A stretch of DNA of 64,000 nt from the NCBI RefSeq assembly GCF_016806125.1, contig NZ_CP047166.1:3472001-3536000 (forward strand), written 5' to 3'. This document shows, piece by piece, positions 34,972 through 43,481 of the stretch. Under the pieces are notes generated by a model that was not told where the DNA came from, did not search any database, and worked only from the letters and a program-made list of their open reading frames with translations. Position 1 is the first letter of the stretch; each line of letters begins with the position of its first letter. This DNA is from Ponticoccus alexandrii. Lineage in GTDB: Bacteria; Pseudomonadota; Alphaproteobacteria; Rhodobacterales; Rhodobacteraceae. The translations under genes were made by a program, and so were the position numbers.

Positions 34972-35117
34972 ACGAGACTTCCGGGATCAGACAAAGGCAG
35001 GAATGTCCTGACCTTACGATCTCGAGCTCAACTGGGCAACGCCACTCCGCATTCTGGAAGTTCCGCCTGCGGGGTCAGGCATCTGACATGAAAGTCAGTT
35101 TTGCCTGACACCCCACA
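34385..35117 (-). repeat. 733-bp direct repeat, copy 2 (tniQ 5' part and right end)
   Basis: Gapless match to 14729-15461 at about 93% identity. The last 150 bp are non-coding and carry the right-end signals. Near the terminus two dyads, GTCAG-N4-CTGAC (about 35075-35090) and GTCAG-N6-CTGAC (about 35094-35109), are conserved in both copies and may be TnsB sites. Confidence 0.85.
35093..35117 (-). repeat. Right terminal inverted repeat of the Tn7-like element
   Basis: On the minus strand it reads TGTGGGGTGTCAGGC and onward, ending with the TGT/ACA terminus at 35117. 17 of 25 positions match the left end at 15467. Confidence 0.75.
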
Positions 35118-35122
35118 GTGTG
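35118..35122. repeat. 5-bp target duplication GTGTG, right copy
   Basis: Directly follows the terminal ACA and is followed by four bases before the tRNA CCA. Same five bases as 15462-15466. Confidence 0.8.
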
Positions 35123-35126
35123 GAAG

Positions 35127-35203
35127 TGGCGGACCGAGGAGGATTCGAACCCCCGACCCCTTGATTCGTAGTCAAGTACTCTATCCAGCTGAGCTATCGG
35201 TCC
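35127..35203 (-). tRNA. tRNA-Arg (anticodon ACG)
   Basis: 77 nt on the minus strand with encoded CCA (35127-35129). Acceptor arms GGACCGA/TCGGTCC pair perfectly, the anticodon loop reads CTACGAA giving ACG, and the T arm has GTTCGAATC. Decodes CGN arginine codons. It is the landmark beside which two Tn7-like elements inserted; the insertion leaves the tRNA intact. Confidence 0.95.
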
Positions 35204-35465
35204 GTGAGGGCTGCATCTACAGAGGGGGCCGGGGCAATGCAAGGGGGCCATGCGGACTTTTTTCGGATCGAGCAATATTTTCCGGCACGCCCCCCTGCCC
35301 CTGTGCCAATGCCGATACGCGCACGGTTCACAGTGAATACGCTGCTCCCGGCAGCAGGCCCGCATCCGCCAGGCGGGGCTTTCAGGCCTCTGCTCTATCC
35401 GGAACCTGCCCGGCGACGCGCCACGGGCTTACTCCGACACCAAAAGGCAGGGGGCTTGAGGGCCC

Positions 35466-36848
35466 CTACCCCGCCGGGGCCATCGGCAGGCGAATCTCGA
35501 AACAGGTGCCCGCGCCGTCGGTCCGCGCCAACCGCACCGTGCCGCCATGGCCGCGCATCAGTTCGGCCACGATTGCCAGCCCAAGGCCAGAACCGCCCTT
35601 GCGCGCCCCGCCGGTGAAGGCCTGGAACAGGTGGTCGCGCGCCTTGGGCGGCAGCCCGGGGCCGGTATCCTCGACCGTGATCACCCAGTCGTGATCCTCG
35701 GCCCGGGCGGCCACGCTGATCTCGCCGGGCTTGCCCGTCGCCACGATGGCCTGCCGCGCGTTGCGAACCAGGTTGGACACCGCCCGGTAGATCTGTTCCG
35801 GGTCGCCGCGTACCATCAACCCCGCAGGAATATCCTCGGACAGGCTGACATCGTGCTCGCCGATCGCCAGCCGTTCCGCTTCCAGAACCTCGTTGGTCAG
35901 CGCGGCGAGGTTGAACAGCGTCAGCGTCGGAGAGGGCTCCTCGGCCCGCCCGAAGGCCAGCGTGCTTTCGCAGAGCGACACGGCGCGGGTGATCGAGTTC
36001 ACCAGCTTGGGTGCCAGACGCCGCACCGCCGGATCCTCGGACAGTTCGATCCGGTCGGTGAACAGCTGCGCCGAGGTCAGGATGTTGCGCAGGTCGTGGC
36101 TGACCCGGGCCACCGCCCCGCCAAGCTGCGCCAGCCGTTCCTTCTGCTTCAGCGCCTGCGTCAGCTGGGTCTGTAGCGAATACAGCGCGTCCTCGGCCTC
36201 GCGCAGCTCGCGCACCTTGGCCTGAGGAGCGATAATGCGGTGGGCGTCCTCGGGCGCCTCGGCATAGCGCCGCATATGGCCCACCACCCCCTTGATGGGC
36301 TTCACCAGCAGCACCCGCACGGCCATGAACAGCAAGAGCGCCGTGATGATCGAGATCACCGCCGAGAGGATCAGGATACGCAGCCCGTATTCGATCATCG
36401 CCGCCCGCAGCGGCGCCGAATCCATCGTCACCTCGATCAGCTGCCCTGCCTCGCGCGAGGGGCTGCCGATCACCCGGATCACCTCTGGCCCGCGTTTGAC
36501 CAGCCGCATCATGGCGTCGCGCATCAGCGTCCAGCCGGTCGTCTCGCGCAGGTCGAAATCGGCGGTGACCATGCTGGGCAGCTCTGACGACAGCACCAGT
36601 TCACGCACGTCGTCGCGCCGCAGAACCACGTTGTAGACGTCGGCATTGTCCAGCAGTTCGGCCTCCAGCTCGGCGCTGAGCATGTCGTCCGCCAGAAGCG
36701 CCAGCGAGGCGATCTGCGCCCGCTCCAGACGCGCCAGCAGGTAATCCTCGCGGAAGCGCGCGACCGAGGGCACGAAGATCAGCACCTCCGCCAGCATCAC
36801 GAAGAGCACTGTCAGGATCAGCAATCGGCCGGAAAGCGAGTTCATCAT
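35466..36848 (-). CDS. Orphan membrane sensor histidine kinase
   Basis: 460 aa. A membrane helix near residues 7-27, a periplasmic domain of about 120 residues, a second helix (LRILILSAVISIITALLLFMA), then HAMP. The HisKA box has VSHDLRNIL with the phosphorylated His; the ATP-binding domain has N (LVRNARQAI), DTGPGLP and GGSGLGLAIV. No response regulator lies next to it. Two adjacent ATGs occur at 36848 and 36845, neither with a strong ribosome site. The inducing signal is unknown. Confidence 0.88.
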   Translation of the reverse strand: MMNSLSGRLLILTVLFVMLAEVLIFVPSVARFREDYLLARLERAQIASLALLADDMLSAELEAELLDNADVYNVVLRRDDVRELVLSSELPSMVTADFDLRETTGWTLMRDAMMRLVKRGPEVIRVIGSPSREAGQLIEVTMDSAPLRAAMIEYGLRILILSAVISIITALLLFMAVRVLLVKPIKGVVGHMRRYAEAPEDAHRIIAPQAKVRELREAEDALYSLQTQLTQALKQKERLAQLGGAVARVSHDLRNILTSAQLFTDRIELSEDPAVRRLAPKLVNSITRAVSLCESTLAFGRAEEPSPTLTLFNLAALTNEVLEAERLAIGEHDVSLSEDIPAGLMVRGDPEQIYRAVSNLVRNARQAIVATGKPGEISVAARAEDHDWVITVEDTGPGLPPKARDHLFQAFTGGARKGGSGLGLAIVAELMRGHGGTVRLARTDGAGTCFEIRLPMAPAG

Positions 36849-36872
36849 AGGGGTTTGATCTATTCCGTCCGG

Positions 36873-38288
36873 TCAGGGAAGCCAGTTCTGCACTAGGCGC
36901 ACCACCCGTTTCACAAGGTCGCTTTCGAAGAGTTTCGGTGAGAAATAGGCACCGGCGGCGCGCTTGTTAACCTCTGCGATGGTGGGATAGGGCGCGACCA
37001 TGGCGGAAATCGCGCTCATCTTCAGGCCGTTGGCGATGGCCAGCGACCACAGCGCGATCAGCTCTCCGGCCTGCGTGCCGACGATGGTGGCACCGACGGG
37101 CCTGCCGCGCACCACCATGACCTTGATGAAACCCGCCCTTCGGCGCTCGGCGATGGCGCGGTCGTTTTCCCCGATGTCGAATCGGGCGACAGTCAGGCGG
37201 TTGCCGTACTCTGCGCGCGCCTCGGCCTCTGTCAGGCCGACCTGCGCCAGTTCCGGCGCGGTATAGGTGGTGCGCGAGATATGGGCGGTCTTTGCCCTGG
37301 CCGGCAGGCCCAGCACCGCAGAGCGCACGATGATGCCCGCGTGATAGCCCGCGAGATGGGTGAACTGCATGCCCCCCGCGGCATCGCCGATGGCATAGAC
37401 CCGGCGATTCGTGGTCTTCAGGCCTTCATCGACCCTGATGCCCGTCGGGGTGGTTTCGATCCCCGCCTTGTCGAGGTCGAGGCCATCCATGTTTACGCGC
37501 CGCCCCACCGCGACCAGCAGGTGGGAACCGGTGTAGGACCGGCCGTCCCCGAGGCTGACCGTGACGCCGCCCTCGGCAGAAACGCCCTGAACACTGGCGC
37601 CCTCGACGATCTCGACCCCTTCGGCGCGCAGCTGCGCCAGCACCACGGCGGCGGCCTCCGGGTCTTCCCGGCCCAGGGCGCGCGCGCCTTCCAGCACCGT
37701 CACGCGGGAACCCAGCCGCCGGTGCGCCTGTGCCATCTCGATCCCGATGGGCCCGCCGCCGATGATCAGCAGGTGATCGGGCCGCGCGCGCAGGTCCCAG
37801 AGCGATTCGTTGGTCAGGTAGGGCACGCTCTCCAGCCCCGGGATCGGCGGCACCGCCGGGGAAGAGCCGGTCGCGATGACGATCCGCCGCGCGGTGATCC
37901 GGAAGGGCCCGGCCTCCACCTCGCGGTCCGAGACAAAGCGCCCATAGTGGCGGATCACCCGCACGCCCAGCCCCTCGAACCGGTCCTGACTGTCGACCGG
38001 CGCGATGGTCTCGATCACGTCCCGCACGTGGCCCATGGCGGCGGCGTAATCCACCTGCGGCTCGGCATTCGTGATGCCGAACGCCGCCGCATGTCTCATG
38101 CCATGCGCCGTCTTGCCCGCAGCGATCAGCGCCTTGGAGGGGACGCAGCCGTGGTTCAGGCAGTCGCCGCCCATCTCTGCGCCTTCCAGCAGGACGACCC
38201 GCGCGCCCATCTGCACGGCCCCCGCTGCAACCGACAACCCGCCGGACCCGGCGCCGAGGACCAGAATATCCGTGTCGATCCGTTCCAT
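36873..38288 (-). CDS. FAD-dependent disulfide oxidoreductase (dihydrolipoamide dehydrogenase/MerA-like)
   Basis: 471 aa from ATG 38288 (MERIDTDILVLGAGSGG). FAD motif GAGSGGL, redox-active pair in CLNHGCVPSK, NAD(P) motif GGGPIGIEMAQ, FAD-contacting YAIGDAAGG, and a C-terminal dimerisation domain. The usual HPT(H/Y)-E active site is replaced by VAPYPTIAEVNK, as in the MerA-like/uncharacterised subgroup rather than true Lpd. The start overlaps the membrane-protein stop, pairing it with a TVP38/TMEM64 protein, an arrangement common in this subgroup. Confidence 0.85.
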   Translation of the reverse strand: MERIDTDILVLGAGSGGLSVAAGAVQMGARVVLLEGAEMGGDCLNHGCVPSKALIAAGKTAHGMRHAAAFGITNAEPQVDYAAAMGHVRDVIETIAPVDSQDRFEGLGVRVIRHYGRFVSDREVEAGPFRITARRIVIATGSSPAVPPIPGLESVPYLTNESLWDLRARPDHLLIIGGGPIGIEMAQAHRRLGSRVTVLEGARALGREDPEAAAVVLAQLRAEGVEIVEGASVQGVSAEGGVTVSLGDGRSYTGSHLLVAVGRRVNMDGLDLDKAGIETTPTGIRVDEGLKTTNRRVYAIGDAAGGMQFTHLAGYHAGIIVRSAVLGLPARAKTAHISRTTYTAPELAQVGLTEAEARAEYGNRLTVARFDIGENDRAIAERRRAGFIKVMVVRGRPVGATIVGTQAGELIALWSLAIANGLKMSAISAMVAPYPTIAEVNKRAAGAYFSPKLFESDLVKRVVRLVQNWLP

Positions 38289-39025
38289 CAGACGCCCTCC
38301 TTGCCGCGTAATGCCTTCACCACGATCGGCAGCGCCGCCAGCGCCGCCAGCCCGAGAATCGGGCCGATCACATGCGGCGCCCAGAGCAGCGACAGATCCG
38401 GGCTTTCGCCCCGGTCGAAGACCTCGCCCAGCCCGACACCGATAGAGGTAAAGACCAGCGCGCCGGGAATGATTCCCACCGCCGTCGTCCACAGGAAGTT
38501 GCGGAAGGACACGCCGACCAGCGCGGGCAGCAGATTGGCAACGAAGAAAGGTACCACCGGCACCAGCCGCAGGACCAGCAGCACATTGACCTCGTTGTCG
38601 CGCAACCCGTCCTTGACGCGTTTCAGCGTGCCCTCCGAGGTCTCCAGCCGCTGCGCCACTGTCCGGCCCAGACCGGCGCGGGCGGCAAGGAAGATCAGGA
38701 CGGCGCCGACGGTGGCGGCGGCAACGTTCAGCGCCGTGCCCGCCCAGAGCCCGAACAGGAAGCCGCCGGTGACCGAAGCGACGGCGGCGCCGGGCAGCGA
38801 AAAGGCCACGATGGCCACGTAGGCCAGTGCAAAACCCAGCGCCATCACCAGAAAATGCGCGTCGCGGAAGGCCGTCAGCGCCTCGCGGTTGGCGCGCAGC
38901 GTCTCGAAGGTCAGGGTATCGCGCAGAAGGAAGAACCCCAGGCCCGCCACCAGCAGGATCGCCGCCAGCGGCAGGTGCCGCGTCCATCGGCGGGTCGGTG
39001 TATCGGGCGCGCTCATGCTGCTCAT
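38288..39025 (-). CDS. TVP38/TMEM64 (SNARE-associated/DedA-like) membrane protein
   Basis: About 245 aa from ATG 39025 (AGAGG upstream); 39055 and longer starts are possible. Six or so hydrophobic segments. The family core is FSLPGAAVASVTGGFLFG and the second half has RLVPVVPFFVANLLPALVGVSFRNF, the conserved re-entrant loop region. DedA-type proteins are linked to lipid scrambling or transport. Overlaps the oxidoreductase gene by 1 bp. Confidence 0.85.
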   Translation of the reverse strand: MSSMSAPDTPTRRWTRHLPLAAILLVAGLGFFLLRDTLTFETLRANREALTAFRDAHFLVMALGFALAYVAIVAFSLPGAAVASVTGGFLFGLWAGTALNVAAATVGAVLIFLAARAGLGRTVAQRLETSEGTLKRVKDGLRDNEVNVLLVLRLVPVVPFFVANLLPALVGVSFRNFLWTTAVGIIPGALVFTSIGVGLGEVFDRGESPDLSLLWAPHVIGPILGLAALAALPIVVKALRGKEGV

Positions 39026-39215
39026 CTCTGCCTCTTGTCCATGGGGTTGTGCCATGAAACATGACCCGCGCCCCATGGCGGAAACAGGCTCTTCACGGGC
39101 GCTTGAACGCATCGCCGCAATCGGTGAGGATTCGCGGCGCCGCCGCCGGTTTCCTGTAACATTCCGGCTGTGTGACACGGACGCCTGAAACACGCCCGCG
39201 GGGCGAAACAGGTAT

Positions 39216-39244
39216 TTGACAAGCGCATGACGCTTCCCTATAGG
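39216..39244 (+). promoter_or_regulatory. Sigma-70-type promoter for rpmH-rnpA
   Basis: TTGACA at 39216-39221 and TATAGG at 39239-39244 separated by 17 bp, 73 bp upstream of rpmH; divergent from the TVP38 gene. Confidence 0.7.
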
Positions 39245-39316
39245 CAGGGCTTCGAATGACCCTGGCAGGCGAGTCACCCTGGTGATCCTTGCCGCCAATG
39301 TATCGGAGTAGCCGCG

Positions 39317-39451
39317 ATGAAACGCACTTTTCAGCCGTCGAACCTCGTTCGCAAGCGTCGCCACGGGTTCCGTGCGCGCATGGCAACCAAGGCAGGCCGT
39401 AAGATCCTGAACGCACGCCGCGCGCGTGGCCGCAAGGCTCTCAGCGCCTGA
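39317..39451 (+). CDS. rpmH: 50S ribosomal protein L34
   Basis: 44 aa, [20 protein letters not shown] followed by [20 protein letters not shown], a full-length canonical L34. Stands at the head of the rnpA-yidD-yidC block, as in most bacteria. Confidence 0.97.
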   Translation: MKRTFQPSNLVRKRRHGFRARMATKAGRKILNARRARGRKALSA

Positions 39452-39480
39452 ACCGATTCCCCTTGGGGACGGAGCCTGAC

Positions 39481-39867
39481 ATGACGAAAGAAGCCGCCCG
39501 GACCGATGTCGTGGCGGCTCTTTTGCCGTTGGAGCGGTTGCGCAAGCGGCCGGACTTCCTGCGCGCCGCCCGGGCGCGGCGGGTGCCCTGCCCGGCCTTC
39601 CTGCTGCAAGCCCGTGAACGCGCGCCCGACGAGGCCGCGCAGGCGATTCGCGTGGGCTTCACCTGTTCCAAGAAGGTCGGCAACGCCGTCGCCCGCAACC
39701 GGGCCAAGCGGCGCCTGCGCGAGATCGCGCGGCTGACCCTACCCGACCATGGCCGCGCGGGCTGGGACTACGTGCTGATCGGTCGCCCCGGCGAGACCGG
39801 CCAGCGCGACTTCGCCGCCATGCTGGACGACCTGCAACGCGCGTTGCGCAAGCTGCACGGCGCATGA
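39481..39867 (+). CDS. rnpA: Ribonuclease P protein component
   Basis: 128 aa from ATG 39481 with GGAG upstream. The RNP motif is RVGFTCSKKVGNAVARNRAK followed by RRLRE. It binds the RNase P RNA to mature tRNA 5' ends. Overlaps yidD by 4 bp. Confidence 0.93.
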   Translation: MTKEAARTDVVAALLPLERLRKRPDFLRAARARRVPCPAFLLQARERAPDEAAQAIRVGFTCSKKVGNAVARNRAKRRLREIARLTLPDHGRAGWDYVLIGRPGETGQRDFAAMLDDLQRALRKLHGA

Positions 39868-40085
39868 GCCCGCTGGCGCATATCGTCGCCCTGCCCGTCC
39901 GGGCCTACCGACTTCTCCTCAGCCCATGGGTCGGCCACGGCTGCCGGTTCCACCCCACCTGCTCTGCCTATTCCCTTGAGGCGCTGGAAAAGCATGGCGC
40001 CTTTCGCGGCGGCTGGCTGACCCTTCGGCGGCTGGCGCGCTGCCACCCATGGGGCGGTTCGGGCATCGACAACGTGCCCGATTGA
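39864..40085 (+). CDS. yidD: Membrane protein insertion efficiency factor YidD
   Basis: 73 aa with the family core YRLLLSPWVGHGCRFHPTCS and the C-terminal GGSGIDNVP. An amphipathic, membrane-associated protein that assists YidC. Normal position between rnpA and yidC. Confidence 0.95.
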   Translation: MSPLAHIVALPVRAYRLLLSPWVGHGCRFHPTCSAYSLEALEKHGAFRGGWLTLRRLARCHPWGGSGIDNVPD

Positions 40086-40204
40086 ACACGCCGGCGGGTC
40101 GATTTCCGCCTGTCACGGCATTGTCGCAACAAAAATATCGCTTTTTCGCGCATGCGCGGCTAAGCAATCCCCGGACTCACGCAGCACACAAGGGAGGTCT
40201 TATT

Positions 40205-40288
40205 ATGATGATTCGACAACTCCCCGCAGCAGCGGCGTCCTTCGAAGCGACCTGGGGCAACGGCTTCCGCCGATCCCTCCAGGGCTAA
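40205..40288 (+). CDS. 27-aa small ORF with strong ribosome site
   Basis: [20 protein letters not shown] then FRRSLQG and TAA. AGGGAGG lies eight bases upstream, and a terminator-like hairpin follows at 40303-40323. Could be a microprotein or a leader peptide; it has no run of codons for one amino acid that would indicate classical attenuation. Too short to assign. Confidence 0.4.
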   Translation: MMIRQLPAAAASFEATWGNGFRRSLQG

Positions 40289-40302
40289 ACCGCTTCGCGC
40301 CC

Positions 40303-40328
40303 GGTCCGTGAGCCTCACGGACCTTTCT
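40303..40328 (+). terminator. Terminator-like hairpin after the 27-aa ORF
   Basis: GGTCCGTGAG and CTCACGGACC form a 10-bp perfect dyad with a one-base centre, followed by TTTCT. Lies before the 79-aa ORF and ttcA; may end the rpmH-yidD transcript or act as an attenuator. Confidence 0.55.
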
Positions 40329-40432
40329 CCAAACCGAACCGTCGATCCGTCCGCCCGGGGAAGCCCTGCGTCCGGTCGATTCCCATCCGATCCACAACAG
40401 GAGTCCGGCTGCCGTCGCGCGCCGGGACATAT

Positions 40433-40672
40433 ATGTTCAACGATAACCTTCTGCCCCGCCCCCTGCCGGACACCAGCATCGAATCCACCATCGCGCAGCA
40501 CGGCGCGCTGCGGGTGCTCACCGCGTCCTTTGTCGCGCTGTTCCACACGCCGACGCTGCGGCCCCCGCCCACCGATGTCGACGCGCTGGACGACCATATC
40601 CGGCGTGACGTCGGGCTGCCTCCGCGCCGGGCCGCCGATCCGCGCCTGCCGCTTTCGCCCTTCCGTTACTGA
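40433..40672 (+). CDS. Small protein with DUF1127-like C terminus
   Basis: 79 aa ([20 protein letters not shown]...). The segment [15 protein letters not shown] resembles the L-DHxLRDIGL core of DUF1127 proteins, small Arg-rich RNA-associated proteins in Rhodobacterales. The ribosome site is weak. Lies 49 bp before ttcA. Confidence 0.5.
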   Translation: MFNDNLLPRPLPDTSIESTIAQHGALRVLTASFVALFHTPTLRPPPTDVDALDDHIRRDVGLPPRRAADPRLPLSPFRY

Positions 40673-40721
40673 AGGCGCGATAGCACTTGCCCAGACTGTG
40701 GCGGGGCCGTATCCCCGCCAC

Positions 40722-41561
40722 ATGCTGGACGATGCCGACGAGATACACCCGCTCTTTCAGGGGGCGCCCAAGACCACCGAGTTCAAGAAGCTCCGCAAGC
40801 GGCTTGTGCAGAACGTGCGCGAGGCGGTGGACCAGTATGGCATGGTCGAACCCGGCGATACGCCGCCCAGGTGGCTGGTCTGCCTGTCGGGGGGCAAGGA
40901 CAGTTACACGCTGCTTGCGATCCTGCACGAGCTGCAGTGGCGCGGCCTGCTGCCGGTGGAAATCCTTGCCTGTAACCTCGACCAGGGTCAGCCGGGCTTT
41001 CCGGCGACCGTCCTGCCCGATTTCCTCGAACGCATGAAGGTGCCGCACCGGATCGAGTATCAGGACACCTATTCCATCGTGATGGACAAGGTCCCGCAGG
41101 GCCGGACCTTCTGCGCGCTGTGTTCACGGCTGCGGCGTGGCAACCTTTACCGCATCGCCCGGGAAGAGGGCTGTTCGGCGGTCGTGCTGGGCCATCACCG
41201 CGACGACATCCTTGAAACCTTCTTCATGAACCTGTTCCACGGCGGGCGTCTGGCCACCATGCCGCCCAAACTGGTTAACGAAGAGGGCGATCTATTCGTC
41301 TACCGCCCCCTCGCCCACGTGGCCGAGGCGGATTGCGAGAAATTCGCGACGGCGATGAATTATCCCATCATTCCCTGCGACCTCTGCGGCAGCCAGGACG
41401 GGCTGCAACGACAACAGGTGAAACAGATTCTCGACGGCTGGGAGAAGAACAGCCCCGGTCGGCGGCAGGTCATGTTCAAGGCCCTGATGAACTTCCGCCC
41501 CTCGCACATGCTGGACCCCAAGCTGTTCGATTTTGCCGGGCTGATGCGCGACAGCGGCTAA
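40722..41561 (+). CDS. ttcA: tRNA 2-thiocytidine(32) synthetase TtcA
   Basis: 279 aa from ATG 40722 ([12 protein letters not shown]). PP-loop SGGKDS at 56-61 adenylates C32; the iron-sulfur ligands are CALC (131-134) and CDLC (219-222). Complete family signature. It follows a small ORF and precedes the EAL-domain gene, inside the usually tighter yidD-yidC interval. Confidence 0.93.
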   Translation: MLDDADEIHPLFQGAPKTTEFKKLRKRLVQNVREAVDQYGMVEPGDTPPRWLVCLSGGKDSYTLLAILHELQWRGLLPVEILACNLDQGQPGFPATVLPDFLERMKVPHRIEYQDTYSIVMDKVPQGRTFCALCSRLRRGNLYRIAREEGCSAVVLGHHRDDILETFFMNLFHGGRLATMPPKLVNEEGDLFVYRPLAHVAEADCEKFATAMNYPIIPCDLCGSQDGLQRQQVKQILDGWEKNSPGRRQVMFKALMNFRPSHMLDPKLFDFAGLMRDSG

Positions 41562-41648
41562 CCATAGAGCCGAGAATGCGGCGCCACTGTTAATCAACGG
41601 GTTACCGCTTGGGCCTACTGTCCTGACCTGCAAGGGAAAGGACGCATC

Positions 41649-43190
41649 ATGACGGTTCGGCAATGGTCCAGGTTTTCCGCGCTTCGGGCGCAGGTCCAGC
41701 GCGCGCTGCATGGCCCGCATGTCCTCGCCTTCATTCCCGCCATCGCCCTCGCGGCTTTCTGGATCGGGGGCGAGGCGCTGCTTGTCGCCACCGCGCTGGG
41801 GGCGCCGCTGCTCTACATGATCGCCGGGGGCGGCCCACCCGCGCAGGATATCATGGCCGCGGGACCGGGCGATATCGTCAACACGATCACCGCCACCAAC
41901 CTTGCACAGGCCGCGGTGGACAGCGCCCGCGACGCGACACTGTCCACCGCCTGCCTGCTGATCGAGGTCGACGGTCTCACCGAAATCGGACAGCGCGCCG
42001 GGGAAAATGCCGCGGACGCCTTTCGCGACCTGACCCTGTCGCGGCTGCGCAACGCTCTGCGCCGCGACGACACCGCCGTGCGTATAGGGGACGCGCGCTA
42101 CATGGTCCTGCTTGCGCCCTCGCTGCGGCTGGATATCGAGGCATTGCTGTACCTGTCGACCCGCATCCAGAACGCGCTGGAGGAACCGGCCTCGATCGAC
42201 AACGCGATGCGCTACCTCGCCGCCTCCATCGGCTTTTGCGGCAGTTCCCGGCTGAAGGACGAGGCAACCGGCAAGCACTTGCTGGAGGCCGCCCAGATCG
42301 CCCTGACCGAGGCCATCGCCAACGGCCCCTCGGCCATCCGGTCGTGGTCCGAGAACATGCGCAGCGCCCACAAGCAGCAGAAAAGCCTTCAGTCCGAGGT
42401 AGAGCGCGCCCTGTCCAATGGCCAGATCCAGCCTTGGTTCCAGCCGCAGATCTGCACCTCGACGGGCCGCATCAGCGGGGTCGAGGCGCTGGCCCGCTGG
42501 ATTCACCCGGAACGCGGCATCGTACCGCCCGCGCAGTTCCTTTGCGTTCTGGAAGAGGCCGGCAAGATGGAACAGCTGAGCGAGGTGATCCTACAACACG
42601 CCCTGACAGCCCTGCGCAGCTGGGACCAGGCGGGTCTGGACGTGCCTCGCGTCAGCGTCAACTTCGCCGATGCCGAGTTGCGTGACCCCAAGCTGGTGCA
42701 GCGCATCCAGTGGGAGCTTGACCGCTTCGGCCTGACGGCGCAGCGCCTCGGGATCGAGGTGCTGGAAACCGTTATCGCGGCCTCCCCCGAAGGAATCGTG
42801 GCCCGCAACATAGTCGAGTTGGGCAGGATCGGCTGCCAGATCGACCTCGACGACTTCGGCATCGGCCATGCCTCGATTACCTCGCTGCGCCGCTTCACCG
42901 TGCACCGGCTGAAGATCGACCGCAGCTTCATCACCCGTGTCGACCGCGACGAGGATCAGCAACGGATGCTGGCCGCCGTACTGGGCATGGCCGACCGGCT
43001 GGGACTGGAAACGCTGGCTGAAGGCGTCGAAAGCGTGGGGGAACATGCCTTGCTGGCGCAACTGGGGTGCGACCACGTGCAGGGGTTCGGCATTGCCAGA
43101 CCGATGCCCGCCGACCAGATGATCAGATGGGCGCAGGACCATGCCGCCCGCATCTCCAGGGCACAAAAACTGGGCCGCAGCACCGGCTAG
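41649..43190 (+). CDS. EAL-domain c-di-GMP phosphodiesterase with degenerate GGDEF
   Basis: 513 aa. Two hydrophobic segments near residues 25-60, then a GGDEF-like domain (about 95-240) whose active-site loop reads RIGDARYMVLL, so cyclase activity is not expected. The EAL domain (about 255-500) keeps GVEALARW, the NFADAEL segment, DDFGIGHAS and the Lys of HRLKIDRSF. It probably degrades c-di-GMP at the inner membrane and so influences motility or biofilm. The degenerate GGDEF may bind GTP or c-di-GMP as a control domain. Confidence 0.88.
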   Translation: MTVRQWSRFSALRAQVQRALHGPHVLAFIPAIALAAFWIGGEALLVATALGAPLLYMIAGGGPPAQDIMAAGPGDIVNTITATNLAQAAVDSARDATLSTACLLIEVDGLTEIGQRAGENAADAFRDLTLSRLRNALRRDDTAVRIGDARYMVLLAPSLRLDIEALLYLSTRIQNALEEPASIDNAMRYLAASIGFCGSSRLKDEATGKHLLEAAQIALTEAIANGPSAIRSWSENMRSAHKQQKSLQSEVERALSNGQIQPWFQPQICTSTGRISGVEALARWIHPERGIVPPAQFLCVLEEAGKMEQLSEVILQHALTALRSWDQAGLDVPRVSVNFADAELRDPKLVQRIQWELDRFGLTAQRLGIEVLETVIAASPEGIVARNIVELGRIGCQIDLDDFGIGHASITSLRRFTVHRLKIDRSFITRVDRDEDQQRMLAAVLGMADRLGLETLAEGVESVGEHALLAQLGCDHVQGFGIARPMPADQMIRWAQDHAARISRAQKLGRSTG

Positions 43191-43481
43191 ACACACCCCG
43201 GCGACCTGCCGGGGCGAACCAAACCCTGCCACGCACCTGCGCCCGGCTGACATGTCCCCCCGGCCCGGAAAACGCATCGCACCGGTCGCGAAGAACACAA
43301 TCCGGCCAGCTGGACCCGCTGAAAACGCGGCTTTGCGGCACCACAGTCGCCGGAAACCTTCCGCAACCAACCGCCGCACCCCCGTCGGCGGCGGGGATTC
43401 CCCTTGACCTTTCGGGCCGGGACCGTTTGAACCCAGCGGTGACTTTCGAACAGGTATGAACGGGAAAAGGCGACCGCCCAC
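43191..43481. other. Intergenic region upstream of yidC
   Basis: 291 bp of GC-rich sequence; no gene seen. Probably carries the promoter for yidC-MOSC-engB; no consensus stands out. Confidence 0.4.

Larger units (their letters stand above)
15467..35117. mobile_element. Tn7-like transposon inserted at tRNA-Arg, 19,651 bp
   Basis: Boundaries come from TGT...ACA termini, 25-bp imperfect terminal inverted repeats (17 of 25 match) and GTGTG on both sides. The core genes tnsA, tnsB, tnsC and tniQ run leftward from 27278 to 21642; a second tniQ lies at the right end next to the tRNA. Cargo is a kinase-helicase operon (15.8-19.6 kb), an IS110 copy, regulators, and an SMC-like ATPase/nuclease operon (28.8-33.4 kb). 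Presence of TnsA separates it from Tn5053-type elements. No cas genes or CRISPR repeats were seen. TnsB is frameshifted, so the copy may not transpose on its own. Confidence 0.85.

Noticed and set aside
15467-35117. CRISPR-associated transposon
   Set aside because: Tn7-like genes are present, but no cas genes, no regularly spaced repeats and no guide-like array were seen.
35075-35365. 96-aa ORF over the tRNA region
   Set aside because: It reads through tRNA-Arg and the transposon end; its IAQLDRVLDYESRGRGFESS-like stretch is a translated tRNA, a known artefact.
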